A stretch of DNA of 64,000 nt, taken from NCBI RefSeq assembly GCF_905475345.1, contig NC_066604.1:1012501-1076500 (forward strand), written 5' to 3'. The notes below the pieces were generated by a model, which did not search any database, was not told the DNA's origin, and saw only the letters and a program-made list of their open reading frames with translations. The DNA comes from Vespula vulgaris (Eukaryota; Arthropoda; Insecta; Hymenoptera; Vespidae). Positions 28,997-40,052 of the stretch are shown here, piece by piece; the first letter of the stretch is position 1, and every line of letters begins with the position of its first letter. Position numbers and translations under genes: made by a program.

Positions 28997-30163
28997 AAAA
29001 AGAGAGAGAGAGAGGGATAATAAAACTTGTTGGAGAGATTTTTAAAAAAGAAATGAAATAATAAAAAAGGAAAAAGAGACTAGATCTAATTTCGTGAGAA
29101 TCTTCGTTAAAAAAAAAAAAAAAAGAAAGAAAGAAAAGAAACGAATAGATCAATCGATATTATCTACAAGGATGTGTATGTATAAATATGTATTTGATAT
29201 ATATGTATGTATAAAAAAGAAAAAGGAAATAAAACAAACAAAGGAAATCGTTGTATCGTAGATAGGTAATTAACATTGAATATTTTCATTTCTTTGGTAT
29301 ATCGTTTTACGCTTTACATTGGATTGTTTATTTTCTTCTTCTTCTTCTTCTTTTTTTTTTTTAGATTAATTTTTGTTCGTTCGATCCGAGATATTTTCGA
29401 GAACGTATGTCGAACTGTATATTTCGCGAAATGTTAATAAATATGACTGTTAATAAATGACGAAATTAATGAGAAATCGAAATATTATTTTGCGTTACGT
29501 TTCCATGCGTTTCGTTTGACAATTTTGCAATTAAAATTACGGAATTAATATATGCATTCGTTGTTTTTATTTATTTAAATCCTTGTTATTTCACCGTATA
29601 ATTTATTCGTATTTATTTGTACGAGTCTATAAAGCAAACAAGGTGATTCCGATTAAGATTATTAAATAGTGTCAGATAGATAATCGATATAGAAAACGTT
29701 TGAGAAAAAGTAACTGTATTGATCTTATTAATATTATTACTTCATTTATTATTCATTATCATTATCTTTAGTATGATTATTATTATTACTATTATTATTA
29801 TTATTATTATTTATTCATCATTATTACTCTGTTTATTATTTATCATCATCATTTTTATTTTATTTATTTATTATTACTCCATTATTTATTATCCTTTTAC
29901 TTATTCACTATTATTAACATTATTATATATTTCTTTTTATTTATTTCTTATTACTACTCTATTATTTATTATTATCATTTTCCTTTTATTTATTCATTAT
30001 TACTAATATTATTATATATATATATATTGTTTTTTATTTATTTATTTCTTATTATTACTCTATTTACTAGTGACGATGTGCATCGATCTAAGAAACGTAT
30101 GCGTTACGTACGTAGATTTTATAAGAGGGTCGATATATAATATATATAATATATACATATATT

Positions 30164-30197
<34 letters not shown>

Positions 30198-30365
30198 CGT
30201 TTGAAGCCCTCGAACATTCGATGTAAGCAGGGATTGAGACGAATTCAGCGAGGCGTGACAAAGTGCCCCTTCGATCAACCGATCGTGAGATATCGCGAGA
30301 CAAGGTACGTTACGAGAGGGAGATCTGATCTCTCATTCTCTCTCTTTCTCTCTCCTTCATCCTCT

Positions 30366-30404
<39 letters not shown>

Positions 30405-30747
30405 TCGCTACTATTACTACTACTACTACTCACATGCCCTCTCTTTTTATCCACGCTTCTATTCGCATACATACATACATACATACATACATATTATTTA
30501 GGTATGCACCATACGGTGAACGGCACACGATCGATCCAGATCTGTTCGATCTCTCGTTTTTCTTTCTTTCTTTCCTTCTTTCTTTCTTTCTTTCTTTCTA
30601 TCTTTCCTTCTCTTTATCTTCTTTTTTCGTCGAAAGAGTTACAGACAGAAAAAAGAAAAAAGGGAAGCAAAAGAAGAAAGACAAAAAAATTGGAAAACCG
30701 AAAGGTGAACAACAGATTTCACGGATTTCTCTATCTCTCTCTTTCTC

Positions 30748-30786
<39 letters not shown>

Positions 30787-31256
30787 CTATCTCTATCTCG
30801 TTTGGAAAGTCCATTTTCTACTTCGATTTTCCAGGATTTTCATTCCTCCTTTCTTTCCCTCTATTCCTACCTCTCTCGCATGACTTTCTCCTACTTTTAT
30901 TCTGTATAAAAGAGAAATAGACGATGGAGGGAGGATGAGAACATAAGAGAGAGGGAGATAGAAGGATAAAAGGTAGGGAAAAAATTGAGTAAACCGTCGC
31001 GAGGGTTGATTGCTGGTGTTGCACGTTACGCCATTTTTCCGTCACCCTTAAACGTTAATACTGAGTGACGTTTGAAACGATTCTATGAGACTCTTATAGA
31101 CTTTTCATACGTAGTTAGGTATAAAGCTGATGAGGAAGGAGAGTGAGGAGTCAGGGATAAAACGATGAAGGTCTAACCATTTTCATGGATATCATGATGG
31201 ACGAATTTTTACGAAAAGGAACGACATCAAACGGCTTCCTTATATATCTCTCTCTC

Positions 31257-31289
<33 letters not shown>

Positions 31290-32600
31290 ATCCGATCCCT
31301 TTTTCAAGTTTCATCGAAAAGAAAAAGCAATTTTGTACGGTAATCGTTTGAGTTTATATTATAGTGGAATTGGTTTTTAGGGAGAGACACCCTATATACA
31401 TATACATTTATATATATGTATATATATGTATGTATGTATGTATGTACGTACGTACGTACGTATATATTTGTCCTTAGTGTAATTTCTATGGTACTAGCTA
31501 AGTTCTTTCTCTTTCTAATCTTTAATTTAACATCTTTCACATCTTTCTATCTTTTTCTCTTTCTCACACGAAATCACAAAGTATATCTTACCCTAGTACA
31601 GTACCGGGTAGCACAAAAGCAAATAATATCAGAAATCTGAATCTACCCTCGAATGAACCATCAAATCCCTGGATGTAGAAAAGTGAAAGGGACGAGTGAA
31701 GATGAAGAAAAGTAAGGGTGTTTAAAGAGAGGGCTGGAAAAGGGAACTATTTCTTCTGTACTGTTATACGATGCTACGATGGTGAATCACGTTACCTAAG
31801 AATAAATAACTAGAAGTGCGTGTCTTAGAAAGTTTTTTAAAGTAGGTAAAGTAAGTAAGTACGTACGTACGTACGTACGTATGTATGTATGTATGTATGT
31901 ATGTATGTATGTATGTATGTATGTATGTATCTAACATGTTTTTAAAAGTAGATCTTTCGAGCAAATAAATCTATCTCGTATCTTTCTATTTGGTCTCTGT
32001 GTTTGTTTGTAAAAGAATAAGAAAAAGTAAAAAAAAAAAGAAAACGAAGAAGTAAGAAAAAGTAAAAGCAAAAGAAAAAGAGAGATTTAATGCATAAAAT
32101 AGAGAAAATGAAAGAGAGTTCCATTATATTTGAAAATTATAGTTGTGAGAAAAGAATATTACATGAAGACGTCATCAGTTACGAAGAGGAGTCGATTTTT
32201 TTATTTATTTATTTTTATTTTCTTTCTTTCTCTCTCTCTCTCTCTCTCTCTTTTTTTATATATAAAGGCGACGATATCCATCTTGTAACTAACAAACAAA
32301 AGTACCAGTAAATGTATATAAAAAGTGAGAGCTTAGGGAGAAAGAAAGAGAGAAAGAAAGAGAGAGAGAGAGAGAGAGAGGAAAGGGGACGAGCAAAGTA
32401 TATCGTGGTAAGATGATATTACACTTAAATTGAGTCCTGGAAGATGATACGAAACGTCGAGCTTTGAAGTTTTCGCCTTCATCTTGCTTCCACCCATCAT
32501 AAATGTACTTCCCTTATCATCATCCTCTTTTCTTTTTGACGGCTAGCTAGTAAATGAGTATTCCGAACTACTTTCATGTATTATATATATATAATATAAA

Positions 32601-32645
<45 letters not shown>

Positions 32646-35600
32646 ATATATCGATTTATCAGGAAATACGTTCCGATGTAAGGAGTTTAGAAATCTTTTG
32701 ATAATCGTCCAAGTACATATTTTTGGAATTTGGTTTGATCAGAAACTACAATAATAAATTCAATAATATATATATATTTTTTATAATATAATATATATTA
32801 ATTATATATATATTATATAATGTATATATATTTTTTATATTGTATATTTTATATTATATTTATTTATTTTATTTATTATATTTTATATATATATATATAA
32901 TTAGTAATGTAACGTGCGTAAAAAAAAAAAGATAAATCTTTATGCTCTCTCATTTATTTTCTATTGTTTTATTCTTTACTATGTTAAGATAAAAAAAGAA
33001 ATTAATTTGAATCTCCAACATTTCATAACCTAAAAAATAAAAAAGGAAAAATCTTATCTTTTTCAGCTCCAATTAGTCCTGTTGTACATTCAGATAATCC
33101 AACATCGAACACTGACGAATTTTCATCCGGTTTACCCGCTGGATCTAGTTTTATCGATGGGTAATTATCAATTTCTCTTTTTTCTCATTACTCTTATTAT
33201 TACTTTTTCTTTTTTCTCATTATTTACATCATTTTATAAATTCGAAAAAAAGCACGCGCGATGGTGTCGTCCGTGTCCTTAAAAGTTCTCGAATCGACTG
33301 TTAAAAAAAAAAAAAAAACAAAAGAAAGAAAGAACAGAAAAAACAAAAGAACGAGGAAAAATAATTACGCATGCGCATTTCGAAACGCGCGATAACCCTT
33401 CTATCAATGCAGAACGCGCCGAATTCTAGTTTGCCGATGGCCTCCGCGGGTGTGGTGTTAAATGATATACACGTTTAACGCTTGATATATTATTAATGTT
33501 TTGATAATTAAATTTACAATAATGAAGCTACTATTGTACCTAGCATTGTTAGAGAATATTTGTATTTTTATACGAGGGTTATATATCGCCAATAATCTTA
33601 CCAACTTTTCGGAAAGAAGGTGACGCTTATGTTCTTTGTTATCGTTTATTGTTTATGTATTACTATTATGAGGTTATGTGCAAATTGTATGTTCAACGTC
33701 ACTTACTTTTCTTAATAATAAATTCACAAAAAACAGTGTTCTTATTTCTCTTATTTTTGTTATACAATGTCTCTTTTTTTTTCTTTTTCTTTTTCGCTTA
33801 CTTTATTTCTCTTTTTTTTTCTCTCTCTCTCTGTTTTTCTTATTTCAAACAAGTACACATGTTTTCACTTTGAAATTGAAAGTAGGGGTTATGTCTCATG
33901 TCTTTGTTTATATTTTGTAATGGAATCGATTGGAGGTAAATTTATGAATGATCGTCTTTGTTTTTAGAATGGATAATACAAATAGACTGGATATCTCAGG
34001 GATTGGTATGTCAACGCCACACATCTCTCATTTGGCACCCACAAATTCTTTAAATATATTATCGCCCAGTCCACAACCGACTAGTTCCCAGTCTAGCACC
34101 GTGGATTTTAGTACATTCAGTGGCCTTAAAAACGTCAATATGCAAGTACCATCGGGTATGGTAAATTTTGCTGGATTTCCAGGTATGAGCGCTATACCTG
34201 GGAAGAAAGACAATCATGAAGGAACTTGCGAGGTAAGTTTTTGCCATGTCAAAAGAAAAGTTAATAAAACAAGGATAAATAAGTATTATATGTTTCCTTT
34301 TTTTTTTCTTTTTACAGGTCTACGTGGGTAAAACCTGTGCACAATTTGTTGGAAATCAAACTGTTTACATTTTGTATCCAATGACGCAAAAATTGCTCGA
34401 AGACAAATTGATCCAAGCTTTTGGTGTTATAAACTTTTCAAAGTAAGCATATTATTTATTAGAATTACTTCGTTGGAAAGTACGAGAAGTAGTAATGATA
34501 CAATTTGATTTTTACCTTTTGTACAGCGATTTATCTTCCAATTGTGAAAGCTATGCCAAACCATCTTTATGTTACTCAACGTTTCCTATCTGTCGAAACC
34601 CACCAAATAATCCAAAACCAAAGAATACTGAATTTTCAGAATTCAGTAGTAAATTGTTCAATCGTCTTCAGTCTAATCAAGATGAACATTTAGAAGACGG
34701 TGATGGAGAGGATATGTTAGATGATTATACAAGAACGCATGGACTTCCTAGGAAAAGAAGTCCTACGTTAGGTCCTGGTTTTGAATTCAATCCAAGCAAA
34801 GAGAGAAAAGGAAGCAATCAGAAAATAATCAATCAAAGTTATGGAGACAGTCGTTCGTCCAATAAGAACGAAATGAATCGAAAATTACGAAGAATATGTC
34901 GGGAGGAGTGTGAACTGTTGGAAAACGAATTATGTAGGACAGAATACGCGATTGCAAAAAGACATCCATTAATTGGACAAGTGCCTTTACTCGAATGCTC
35001 TGATTTACCGCTTAAAGGCAGTCCAGAAGCTCAAGATTGTTTAAGCGTTGGTATATCTACAAAAAATAATGTACAAGAAAGTTAGTATCGTTAATTTTAT
35101 ACTACTTTGTATAGATAAAAACGAATACTTATGTTATGCATTTAATTTACAGACGATTACTGTTTTTGGGGCAATGGAGAGTCTTATCGTGGTACAGTAA
35201 AAACAAGTATTAGCGGCAGGCCTTGTTTGAAATGGTCTCATCTAATAATGCTACATATTTCTAATTACCCCGAATTAGCTGGACGACATTCTTATTGTAG
35301 AAATCCGGCTGGTCAAGAAATACAGCCTTGGTGTTTTGTTGACGCTAATAATAGGACTCAAAAAGAATTTTGTCATATACCTAAATGTGGTAAGTTATTG
35401 TAGAATGCGTGTATAACGTTACATAATTAATGAAAAGTTTAATTAAAAGCATTAATTTGAATGTTATTTTACAGTTGAAAATTTGTGGATTTATGCGGTT
35501 GTTGGTTTTGTACTAATGGGAGGGTTTGTTACTATAATAATTTGTTATTGCTGTTGCTACAGAAGTAGAAAATCAAGAAGACAAATGAATCACTTACCCT

Positions 35601-37465
35601 CGAATAAAGTTAGTAGTAAGAATATTTTATAATCCAGAATCTCAAAGATTTGCCTTTACTTTACGATAAATTTGATTTTTTAGATGTTGACTGGAATACA
35701 ATGCGACAAAAACATATATGATGGAAGACGCAGTACTACACAACCGATGGAAATGAGTTCTCTTTTAGCTGGACCAGGTAACACGACTCCAGGTACAGGG
35801 ACATTAAGTAGTGGTAGTAGTAGAACTTCGAATAACAGAGTACCTCAATTTACCACAAATAATGTGGTATTATTGCAAGAACTTGGAGAGGGTGCTTTCG
35901 GTAAGTAAAAATAAAGAAAAATTTGTAAATATATATCGATTCATACGTTTTTCTTATTACTTATGAAATAATTTCTTTATCTGCATACTTTTAACAGGAA
36001 AAGTATATAAAGGTGAACTACAGACTGGTAATAAATGCGAACCACCAATATATGTTGCCGTTAAGACTTTAAAAGAGAATGCAAGTCCAAAAACACAGAG
36101 TGATTTTAAAAGAGAAGTGGATCTAATGACCGACCTTCGACATCCGAATATAATCTGTTTGTTAGGTGTTATATTAAAAGGAGAACCAATGTGTATGCTG
36201 TTCGAATATATGACGCAAGGAGATTTGCACGAATTTTTAATCTGTCATTCGCCAAGATCAGACGTTCCATTGAACAATGTAACTGGAAAGATATTGGAGC
36301 AACCAGAGTTTCTTCATATCGCATTGCAAATAGCATCTGGTTGGTTTAAAATGAATTTTAATATGAGAAAAATCCAATCGATTTATTACATTTTATTATT
36401 TTCTTTAATCGAACGATCTTCTGATATAGGAATGGAATATTTGGCCAGTCATCATTACGTTCATCGTGACTTGGCTGCTAGAAATTGTTTAGTAGGAGAC
36501 AATCTGACCGTGAAAATCTCTGATTTCGGATTGTCACGTGATATTTATAGCAGCGACTATTACAGAGTTCAATCTAAAAGCTTATTGCCAGTACGATGGA
36601 TGCCACCGGAATCGATTTTGTATGGTAAATTTACAACCGAGTCGGACGTTTGGAGTTTTGGAGTTGTACTCTGGGAAATTTATAGTTACGGTTTACAGGT
36701 GAGAACAATCGCATAGTTTATTAATCATCGATATAAAAATTCTTTTCAATCGTTCATATTTATTCACAGCCATATTACGGATACAACAATCAAGAGGTAA
36801 TCGACATGATCCGTTCTCGTCAATTATTACCATGTCCAGAGGATTGTCCAACGATGATATATAGTTTGATGATAGAATGTTGGCACGAAGTGGCCAATCG
36901 AAGACCACAATTTCCAGAGATTCATCACCGTTTACACAATTGGTATATGAATCAAACATATTTAAGCGACTTTTGCAACGAATCAATTACAAGTTATTCC
37001 GGTAGTAGTCACAAGAGTACGAATAAGACAAATTCAACACAACTCTCAGCACCGATATACAAAACTGATCAAAAAGAACAAATGTTTAAGAGTAATATGG
37101 ATTCATTGGTATGTAGTCTGAATGATCATAACAATGCGTTGAAGTTACACCAACAAAACTTTCCAAATCCAGAATCCATCGAACAAAGAACTGTCTCTAT
37201 CTTTAACGATCATAATACACCTAACAAGACTGTTAATTATCAATCTCCAACTACGAATGTTAATCTGAATGATTACGATGATAAACAATGTTGCTCACCG
37301 AAATTGAGCGGCGCCAAAAAAGTTTTACCCTCTGTTCCTCAATCGATAATAGGTAAAACAACAAACGCCTCCAATGGCACGAGACCAATGCAAAATGGTG
37401 CACAGTTAGTTGTCAGGTTACCAGATCCAAGTAAAGTTACGACTGAAACCAGGGTATCTAAGTGA
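8499..37465 (+). CDS. Ror: Ror-family receptor tyrosine kinase (Ig, Frizzled, kringle, TM, kinase), N-terminus missing
   Basis: A Wnt-binding, single-pass plasma-membrane receptor kinase. Exons: 8499-8712, 9556-9715, 33067-33160, 33968-34232, 34318-34442, 34527-35080, 35153-35389, 35475-35608, 35684-35900, 35998-36339, 36430-36698, 36770-37465. All splice phases match, giving at least 1101 residues. Numbering from the first full codon: an I-set Ig domain (Cys36, Trp49, Cys100); a linker; a Frizzled cysteine-rich domain from about 240, interrupted by about 90 extra residues (319-408); a six-cysteine kringle (471-550); one membrane helix (about 554-578) followed by basic residues; a kinase domain from about 655 (GEGAFG 662-667, VAVK Lys689, Glu706, HRD Asp794, DFG Asp812, and the activation loop Tyr820, Tyr824, Tyr825); and a Ser/Asn-rich tail. 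The extracellular order matches vertebrate ROR1/2. The signal-peptide exon was not found. Exon 2 joins exon 3 through a GC donor. Assignment to the Ror or Nrk subgroup is unresolved. Confidence 0.95.
8713..9555 (+). other. Ror intron between the two Ig exons, with an internal duplication
   Basis: An 843-bp phase-0 intron running from a GTATTA donor to a TTTTACAG acceptor. It splits the Ig domain between the strands carrying the two cysteines. It contains two AT tracts (8799-8830 and 9092-9130) and a two-copy tandem duplication of about 140 bp (about 9190-9295 and 9328-9420) sharing AATTCAC, a 20-base TTTAAATATCTAATCTTTCR block and TTCTAACGATTCT. Confidence 0.75.
10206..10256. repeat. GT dinucleotide microsatellite
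   Basis: An almost pure GT run of about 25 units within the large Ror intron, followed by AT-rich palindromic sequence to about 10375. Confidence 0.9.
10939..10980 (+). other. G-rich tract with G-quadruplex potential
   Basis: At least four runs of three or more G (GGGG, GGGG, GGGGG, GGGG, GGG) lie within about 40 bases on the plus strand. A C-rich stretch with CCACCCCC-type runs lies about 100-150 bp downstream (11070-11130) on the same strand, so the two could also pair. Confidence 0.55.
11340..11590. repeat. Degenerate TTAATCATTAACTCGTGATC repeat
   Basis: Short blocks resembling TTAATCATT, ACTCGTGAT and TCATTTTTAT alternate irregularly through the stretch. The same blocks occur at about 9800-9895, so this is a locally spread degenerate repeat with a core of roughly 35-50 bp. 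Confidence 0.5.
11875..12196. repeat. 156-bp tandem repeat, two full copies plus a fragment
   Basis: AACATTTAAT begins at 11875, 12031 and 12187, giving a period of 156 bp. Copies one and two are nearly identical across AATATTCTAATAAATATTTT, the CGATCTACAAAAATC block and ATATAATATCATCGTAGAAA. The third copy breaks off after about 10 bases. The near identity indicates a recent duplication inside the intron. Confidence 0.85.
13247..13345. repeat. GA microsatellite passing into GACA/GATA repeats
   Basis: A run of about 24 GA units (13247-13294) is followed by mixed GACA/GATA tetramers to about 13320 and further GA units. Apparent Glu/Arg open reading frames across it are artefacts of the repeat. 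Confidence 0.9.
16837..17623. mobile_element. MITE-like non-autonomous DNA transposon with long inverted terminal repeats
   Basis: The first ~165 bp (from TATAGGATATCC) and the last ~165 bp (ending GAACACCTGTA) are imperfect inverted copies. They include a perfect 41-base inverted match (16932-16972 against 17479-17519). Both ends begin TAYAGG, compatible with a TA target duplication of the Tc1/mariner type, although the flanking DNA is so TA-rich that the duplication cannot be proved. The roughly 450-bp interior (17005-17450) is AT-rich with no transposase open frame. It is therefore a deletion derivative or MITE. The family name is not recognisable from the sequence alone. Confidence 0.75.
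18141..18180. repeat. AAT then AAC trinucleotide microsatellite
   Basis: Five or so ATA units followed by about nine AAC units. A TTG run, the complement of AAC, occurs at 15295-15324 in the same intron. Confidence 0.85.
19640..20440. repeat. Decayed local duplications
   Basis: The segments near 19655-19860 and 20270-20440 share ATTCGAACT/TCCGAACT, CCTAAATTCTCTTT, an A/G-rich tract, a TTAGAGAACA-like block, AATAATTTT and AAATTTCGAAATTTT in the same order. A weaker third copy (about 19905-20000) has AATAATTC, TTCGAAGTAATAATTT and TTCTCTG. Between the copies lies a TTAC tetranucleotide array. Confidence 0.45.
20065..20130. repeat. TTAC tetranucleotide microsatellite
   Basis: About 16 uninterrupted copies of TTAC with sharp ends, in the Ror intron. 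Confidence 0.95.
20625..20900. repeat. Compound GA/GAAA/GATA microsatellite
   Basis: About 275 bp of purine-rich repeat with three or four alternating cycles of GA runs and GATA runs. The cycles are similar enough to suggest a higher-order repeat of about 70-90 bp. Confidence 0.8.
21518..21574. repeat. CATA array passing into TA array
   Basis: About seven CATA units followed by about 14 TA units. The same CATA-then-TA junction recurs at about 26490-26567 in this intron. Confidence 0.85.
22268..22347 (+). repeat. TTGGG pentanucleotide array then TTGG
   Basis: About eight copies of TTGGG with one TGAG and one CTGGG variant, followed by four TTGG units. Repeated GGG runs give the plus strand G-quadruplex potential. 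The motif resembles, but is not, the insect telomere repeat TTAGG. Confidence 0.8.
23027..23074. repeat. AT dinucleotide microsatellite
   Basis: A run of roughly 23 TA units in a wider AT-rich palindromic stretch (22780-23075). Confidence 0.9.
23477..23525. repeat. Hexanucleotide TCACGA/TCACAT minisatellite
   Basis: Eight consecutive six-base units of the form TCACRW or TCACGN. It is one of the few GC-moderate arrays in the intron. Confidence 0.7.
26030..26071. repeat. GA microsatellite
   Basis: About 19 GA units with one AAGA interruption. It follows a less repetitive, purine-rich patch. Confidence 0.9.
27074..27266. repeat. CTAT array, CT array and AT array in series
   Basis: CTAT units (about 27078-27122), then after a 50-bp unique spacer a CT run of about 21 units (27178-27221) joined directly to about 22 TA units. 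A complementary GATA plus GA array lies at 27361-27415, so the two blocks form an inverted pair around a 95-bp unique core. Confidence 0.85.
28950..28995. repeat. Long poly-T tract
   Basis: A run of 46 T residues, preceded by AGAGAGAAAAAAA and followed by GAAAAAGAGAGAG. On the minus strand it is a poly-A tract, but no retroposed gene body is seen next to it. It is a likely site of assembly or length error. Confidence 0.8.
30366..30430. repeat. CTA trinucleotide microsatellite
   Basis: About 20 CTA units with one TCG interruption near 30405. It is followed within 150 bp by CATA (30470-30493), TTTC (about 30563-30600) and CTAT (about 30748-30783) arrays. Confidence 0.85.
31851..31930. repeat. 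GTAA, GTAC then GTAT tetranucleotide array
   Basis: A few GTAA units turn into about five GTAC units and then about 13 GTAT units. The graded change of one base suggests stepwise mutation and spread of a single ancestral array. Confidence 0.85.
36340..36429 (+). other. 90-bp in-frame, stop-free intron inside the Ror kinase domain
   Basis: The donor is CTG/GTTGGT and the acceptor GATATAG/GA. The length is a multiple of three and no stop occurs in the reading frame. Retention would therefore add 30 residues between helix D/E sequence IASG and MEYLA without ending the protein. The spliced form matches known kinases exactly at this join, so the segment is taken as an intron. Confidence 0.85.
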
Positions 37466-37891
37466 AGAAAAAAGAAAAGATAAAATAAAATAAAAGAAAA
37501 CAAAATCGATTATTCTAAGGGACTTTACGAAAGAAACATTTATTATTCTAACGCATTTAAGCGTTTTCACGATCGATGTGAAATCGCGTTTCGAAATAAG
37601 TCGATGTTTGAACGTAATATACATATATATATGTATATGTATATATGTATGTATATATATATATATATATATATACATATACGCGATCTTTTTACGAATT
37701 ATATTTACTTAGCTCGAATAAGATGACTCGTTTTTATTTTATTTTCTTTTTTTTCTTTTTTATCGTCATCTTTTTTCTATGAACGAAATGAAAACGTTTC
37801 TATTCGCGTTTAATTGTACACCCTCTTTCCCTACCCCTTTTACTCAACCCTCCAGTGGCTGTATTCAGGAGAAATATTATAATTTAACTTA

Positions 37892-38326
37892 CCCCTTCGA
37901 CCGCGGACGATTTTAATATAATCTTTTTTTTCTTCTTTTCCTTTCTTTTTGTTTTATTTATTTATTTATTTTATTTTATTTTATTTTATTTTATTTTATT
38001 TGTTGTTTGTATGTAAAAAATCATGGACGAATTTTATATTTTCTATAGATTTGGGTGTATGTGTGTGTGTATGTGTGTATGATAGGCATTTCTTAAAAGC
38101 AATATTACTTAGAAAGATAAATGTTTCTTAGAAGCATGATTGATGAAATAACGTATCCCTATCCGAAAGAAATAAAATAAAATAAAATAAAATAAAATGA
38201 ATGAATTAAATAACTCGAAAAATTTGATACTGTGCGATAGTAATAGGCGTGGTCCAAAATGCAAAATAGAGTAAAGTAATATTTAGTAAAAAAAATGATT
38301 TCGTTATTGAACCGCGGTCGAAGGGG
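37892..38326. repeat. Inverted repeat (foldback) in the Ror 3' region
   Basis: CCCCTTCGACCGCGG at 37892-37906 is repeated exactly in inverted orientation at 38312-38326. Inside these arms, a TTTTA array (about 37968-38001) faces an AAAATA array (about 38168-38198), again in inverted sense. RNA or single-stranded DNA from here could fold into a long hairpin with a loop of about 165 bases. Confidence 0.7.
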
Positions 38327-38783
38327 ATTATTAAATAGAAACATTAATGAACGTGAAATGATAATAATATCATTATCATTATCGTTCATCCATTAATGTA
38401 TCTAATATATTTAAATAATGAAATTATTATTTCTCCATATAAATACGATATTGTGCTTTCTTTTATATTTTATATATATATATATATGCCAAAATATTTA
38501 TATCGAACCGATATTGACTGAATCGCATGGAATAAATTAATAATCGCATTGATAAAAATATCTAAGTGATACATTACTCCATCCTTAGATATATTTATCT
38601 TGAAAATATACATAAACGAAATTTTTTTTATACCGAATTTTTCTACCTTCGATTGATCTATTTGTAATATTAAAAAAACAAAAAAAAAATAACAAAAAAG
38701 AAGAAAAAAGAGGGAGAGAGAGAGAGAGAGAGAGAAAGGAAGAAAAAAATAAAGGCTGGTTTTATATCGTTTCCTTTTTATAT

Positions 38784-38816
38784 TACTATTATTATTATTA
38801 TTATTATTACTATTAC

Positions 38817-38880
<64 letters not shown>
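38784..38880. repeat. TTA trinucleotide microsatellite
   Basis: About 32 TTA units with two ACT-type interruptions near the left end. It gives a meaningless poly-Asn frame on the minus strand. Confidence 0.9.
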
Positions 38881-39002
38881 GCAATAAGAGGTTGTGAAGC
38901 AATTCGACTGTTGTATTATCACGTACGCATATGATTATGTTTAATACGTGTTATGATATTAAGTTTCCTATACACTCACATATTTCTCAATATACATGTA
39001 CA

Positions 39003-39062
<60 letters not shown>

Positions 39063-40047
39063 CATTCTTTTGTATACGTATACATAATTAGCGTGCTGCA
39101 TTCTTCTCCATAATACTAAGACGAGCAGATTTATATTTTAAAAAAGTATCGTCGTCACATTACGTCTTAAAGCTAATCGATCGAACACATTAAATGTATT
39201 ACGAAAAAAAAAAGAAAAAAAGGAAAAAAAAAGGAACAAACGACTACGAAAGAAGAACCATTGTCCTCGTAAAATAGTGAACGATGTTAAAACTTAATGC
39301 TGCTGTTTGTGTGTATAAAAAAAAAAAAATATATATATAAGAAAAAAGAATGAAAAAAAAAAAGGAAAAAAAAAGAAAGAGAAAAAAAAAAGGAAAAAAA
39401 AAGTAATAATAAAAACGATAATTAATGCGATTTCATACCGTGTATGTGTATAGAACGTAGAGCGAATAATAATTTTTAAAATGCTCTAAGATAAGATCTT
39501 AGAATTTGTTAGGGATCGTCTAACATAAGTGTTTCGAGCGAGAGTGTGACTGATTAAGATTGTATTATACATTTCTTTTTTAATCATTTTTCTATTACGA
39601 GAAACGTTAGAGATCGTTTCGTCAGATTTTTAAAGAAATTAGAAAGAAAATCAAGGAAAAAAAGAGAAAGAAAGAAAGAAAAAAAGAAAATAAATATCCA
39701 ATCAGATTAGATTGAAGGGAAACAAATATGATTGGATTTCTTAAATTGTAAGAAAATATTCTTCAAAAAAAAAAAAAAAAAGGAAGAAGAAAAAACTGAC
39801 GAATCTCTTCGATGCGCTATTTGTAATAATAAACTGTTTTCGTACTTTTATTAGACGCGTCGAATAAGTTTTAGACTCTAAGTTAATTTATATCTATATA
39901 AATAAATAAATATATATATACATGTATATGTATATGTATATGTATGTATGAATATACACACACATATATATATATGTATATATATTAAGTCAAGTATAAT
40001 ATACAATTCATGTTTTTTATATATATGACGTGTTTGCTATATTCCTT

Positions 40048-40052
<5 letters not shown>

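Larger units (their letters stand above)
9716..33066 (+). other. 23.4-kb GC-AG intron of the Ror gene
   Basis: It starts GCAAGT after exon sequence CAAG and ends at TTTTTCAG. The flanking exons join in phase 1 to give an uninterrupted reading frame. I found no convincing gene inside on either strand. Its content is largely microsatellites, a MITE-like element at 16837-17623, a 156-bp tandem repeat at 11875-12196, TTAATCATT-type degenerate repeats near 9800-9900 and 11340-11590, and decayed copies of a roughly 200-bp segment at 19640-20440. Some non-repetitive patches (13380-13540, 27690-27930, 28640-28780) look less eroded and could hold regulatory elements, but nothing in the sequence proves it. 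Confidence 0.75.

Noticed and set aside
30201..30920. A 239-residue open frame, one of the longest in the window
   Set aside because: It consists of translated CT, CTA, CATA, TTTC and CTAT microsatellites with no domain, and it lies within the Ror intron.
36117..36716. Continuous 199-residue kinase frame taken as one exon
   Set aside because: It reads through the 90-bp intron at 36340-36429. Removing the intron restores the conserved kinase sequence.
38470..38922. Minus-strand poly-Asn frame
   Set aside because: It is the complement of the TTA microsatellite at 38784-38880.
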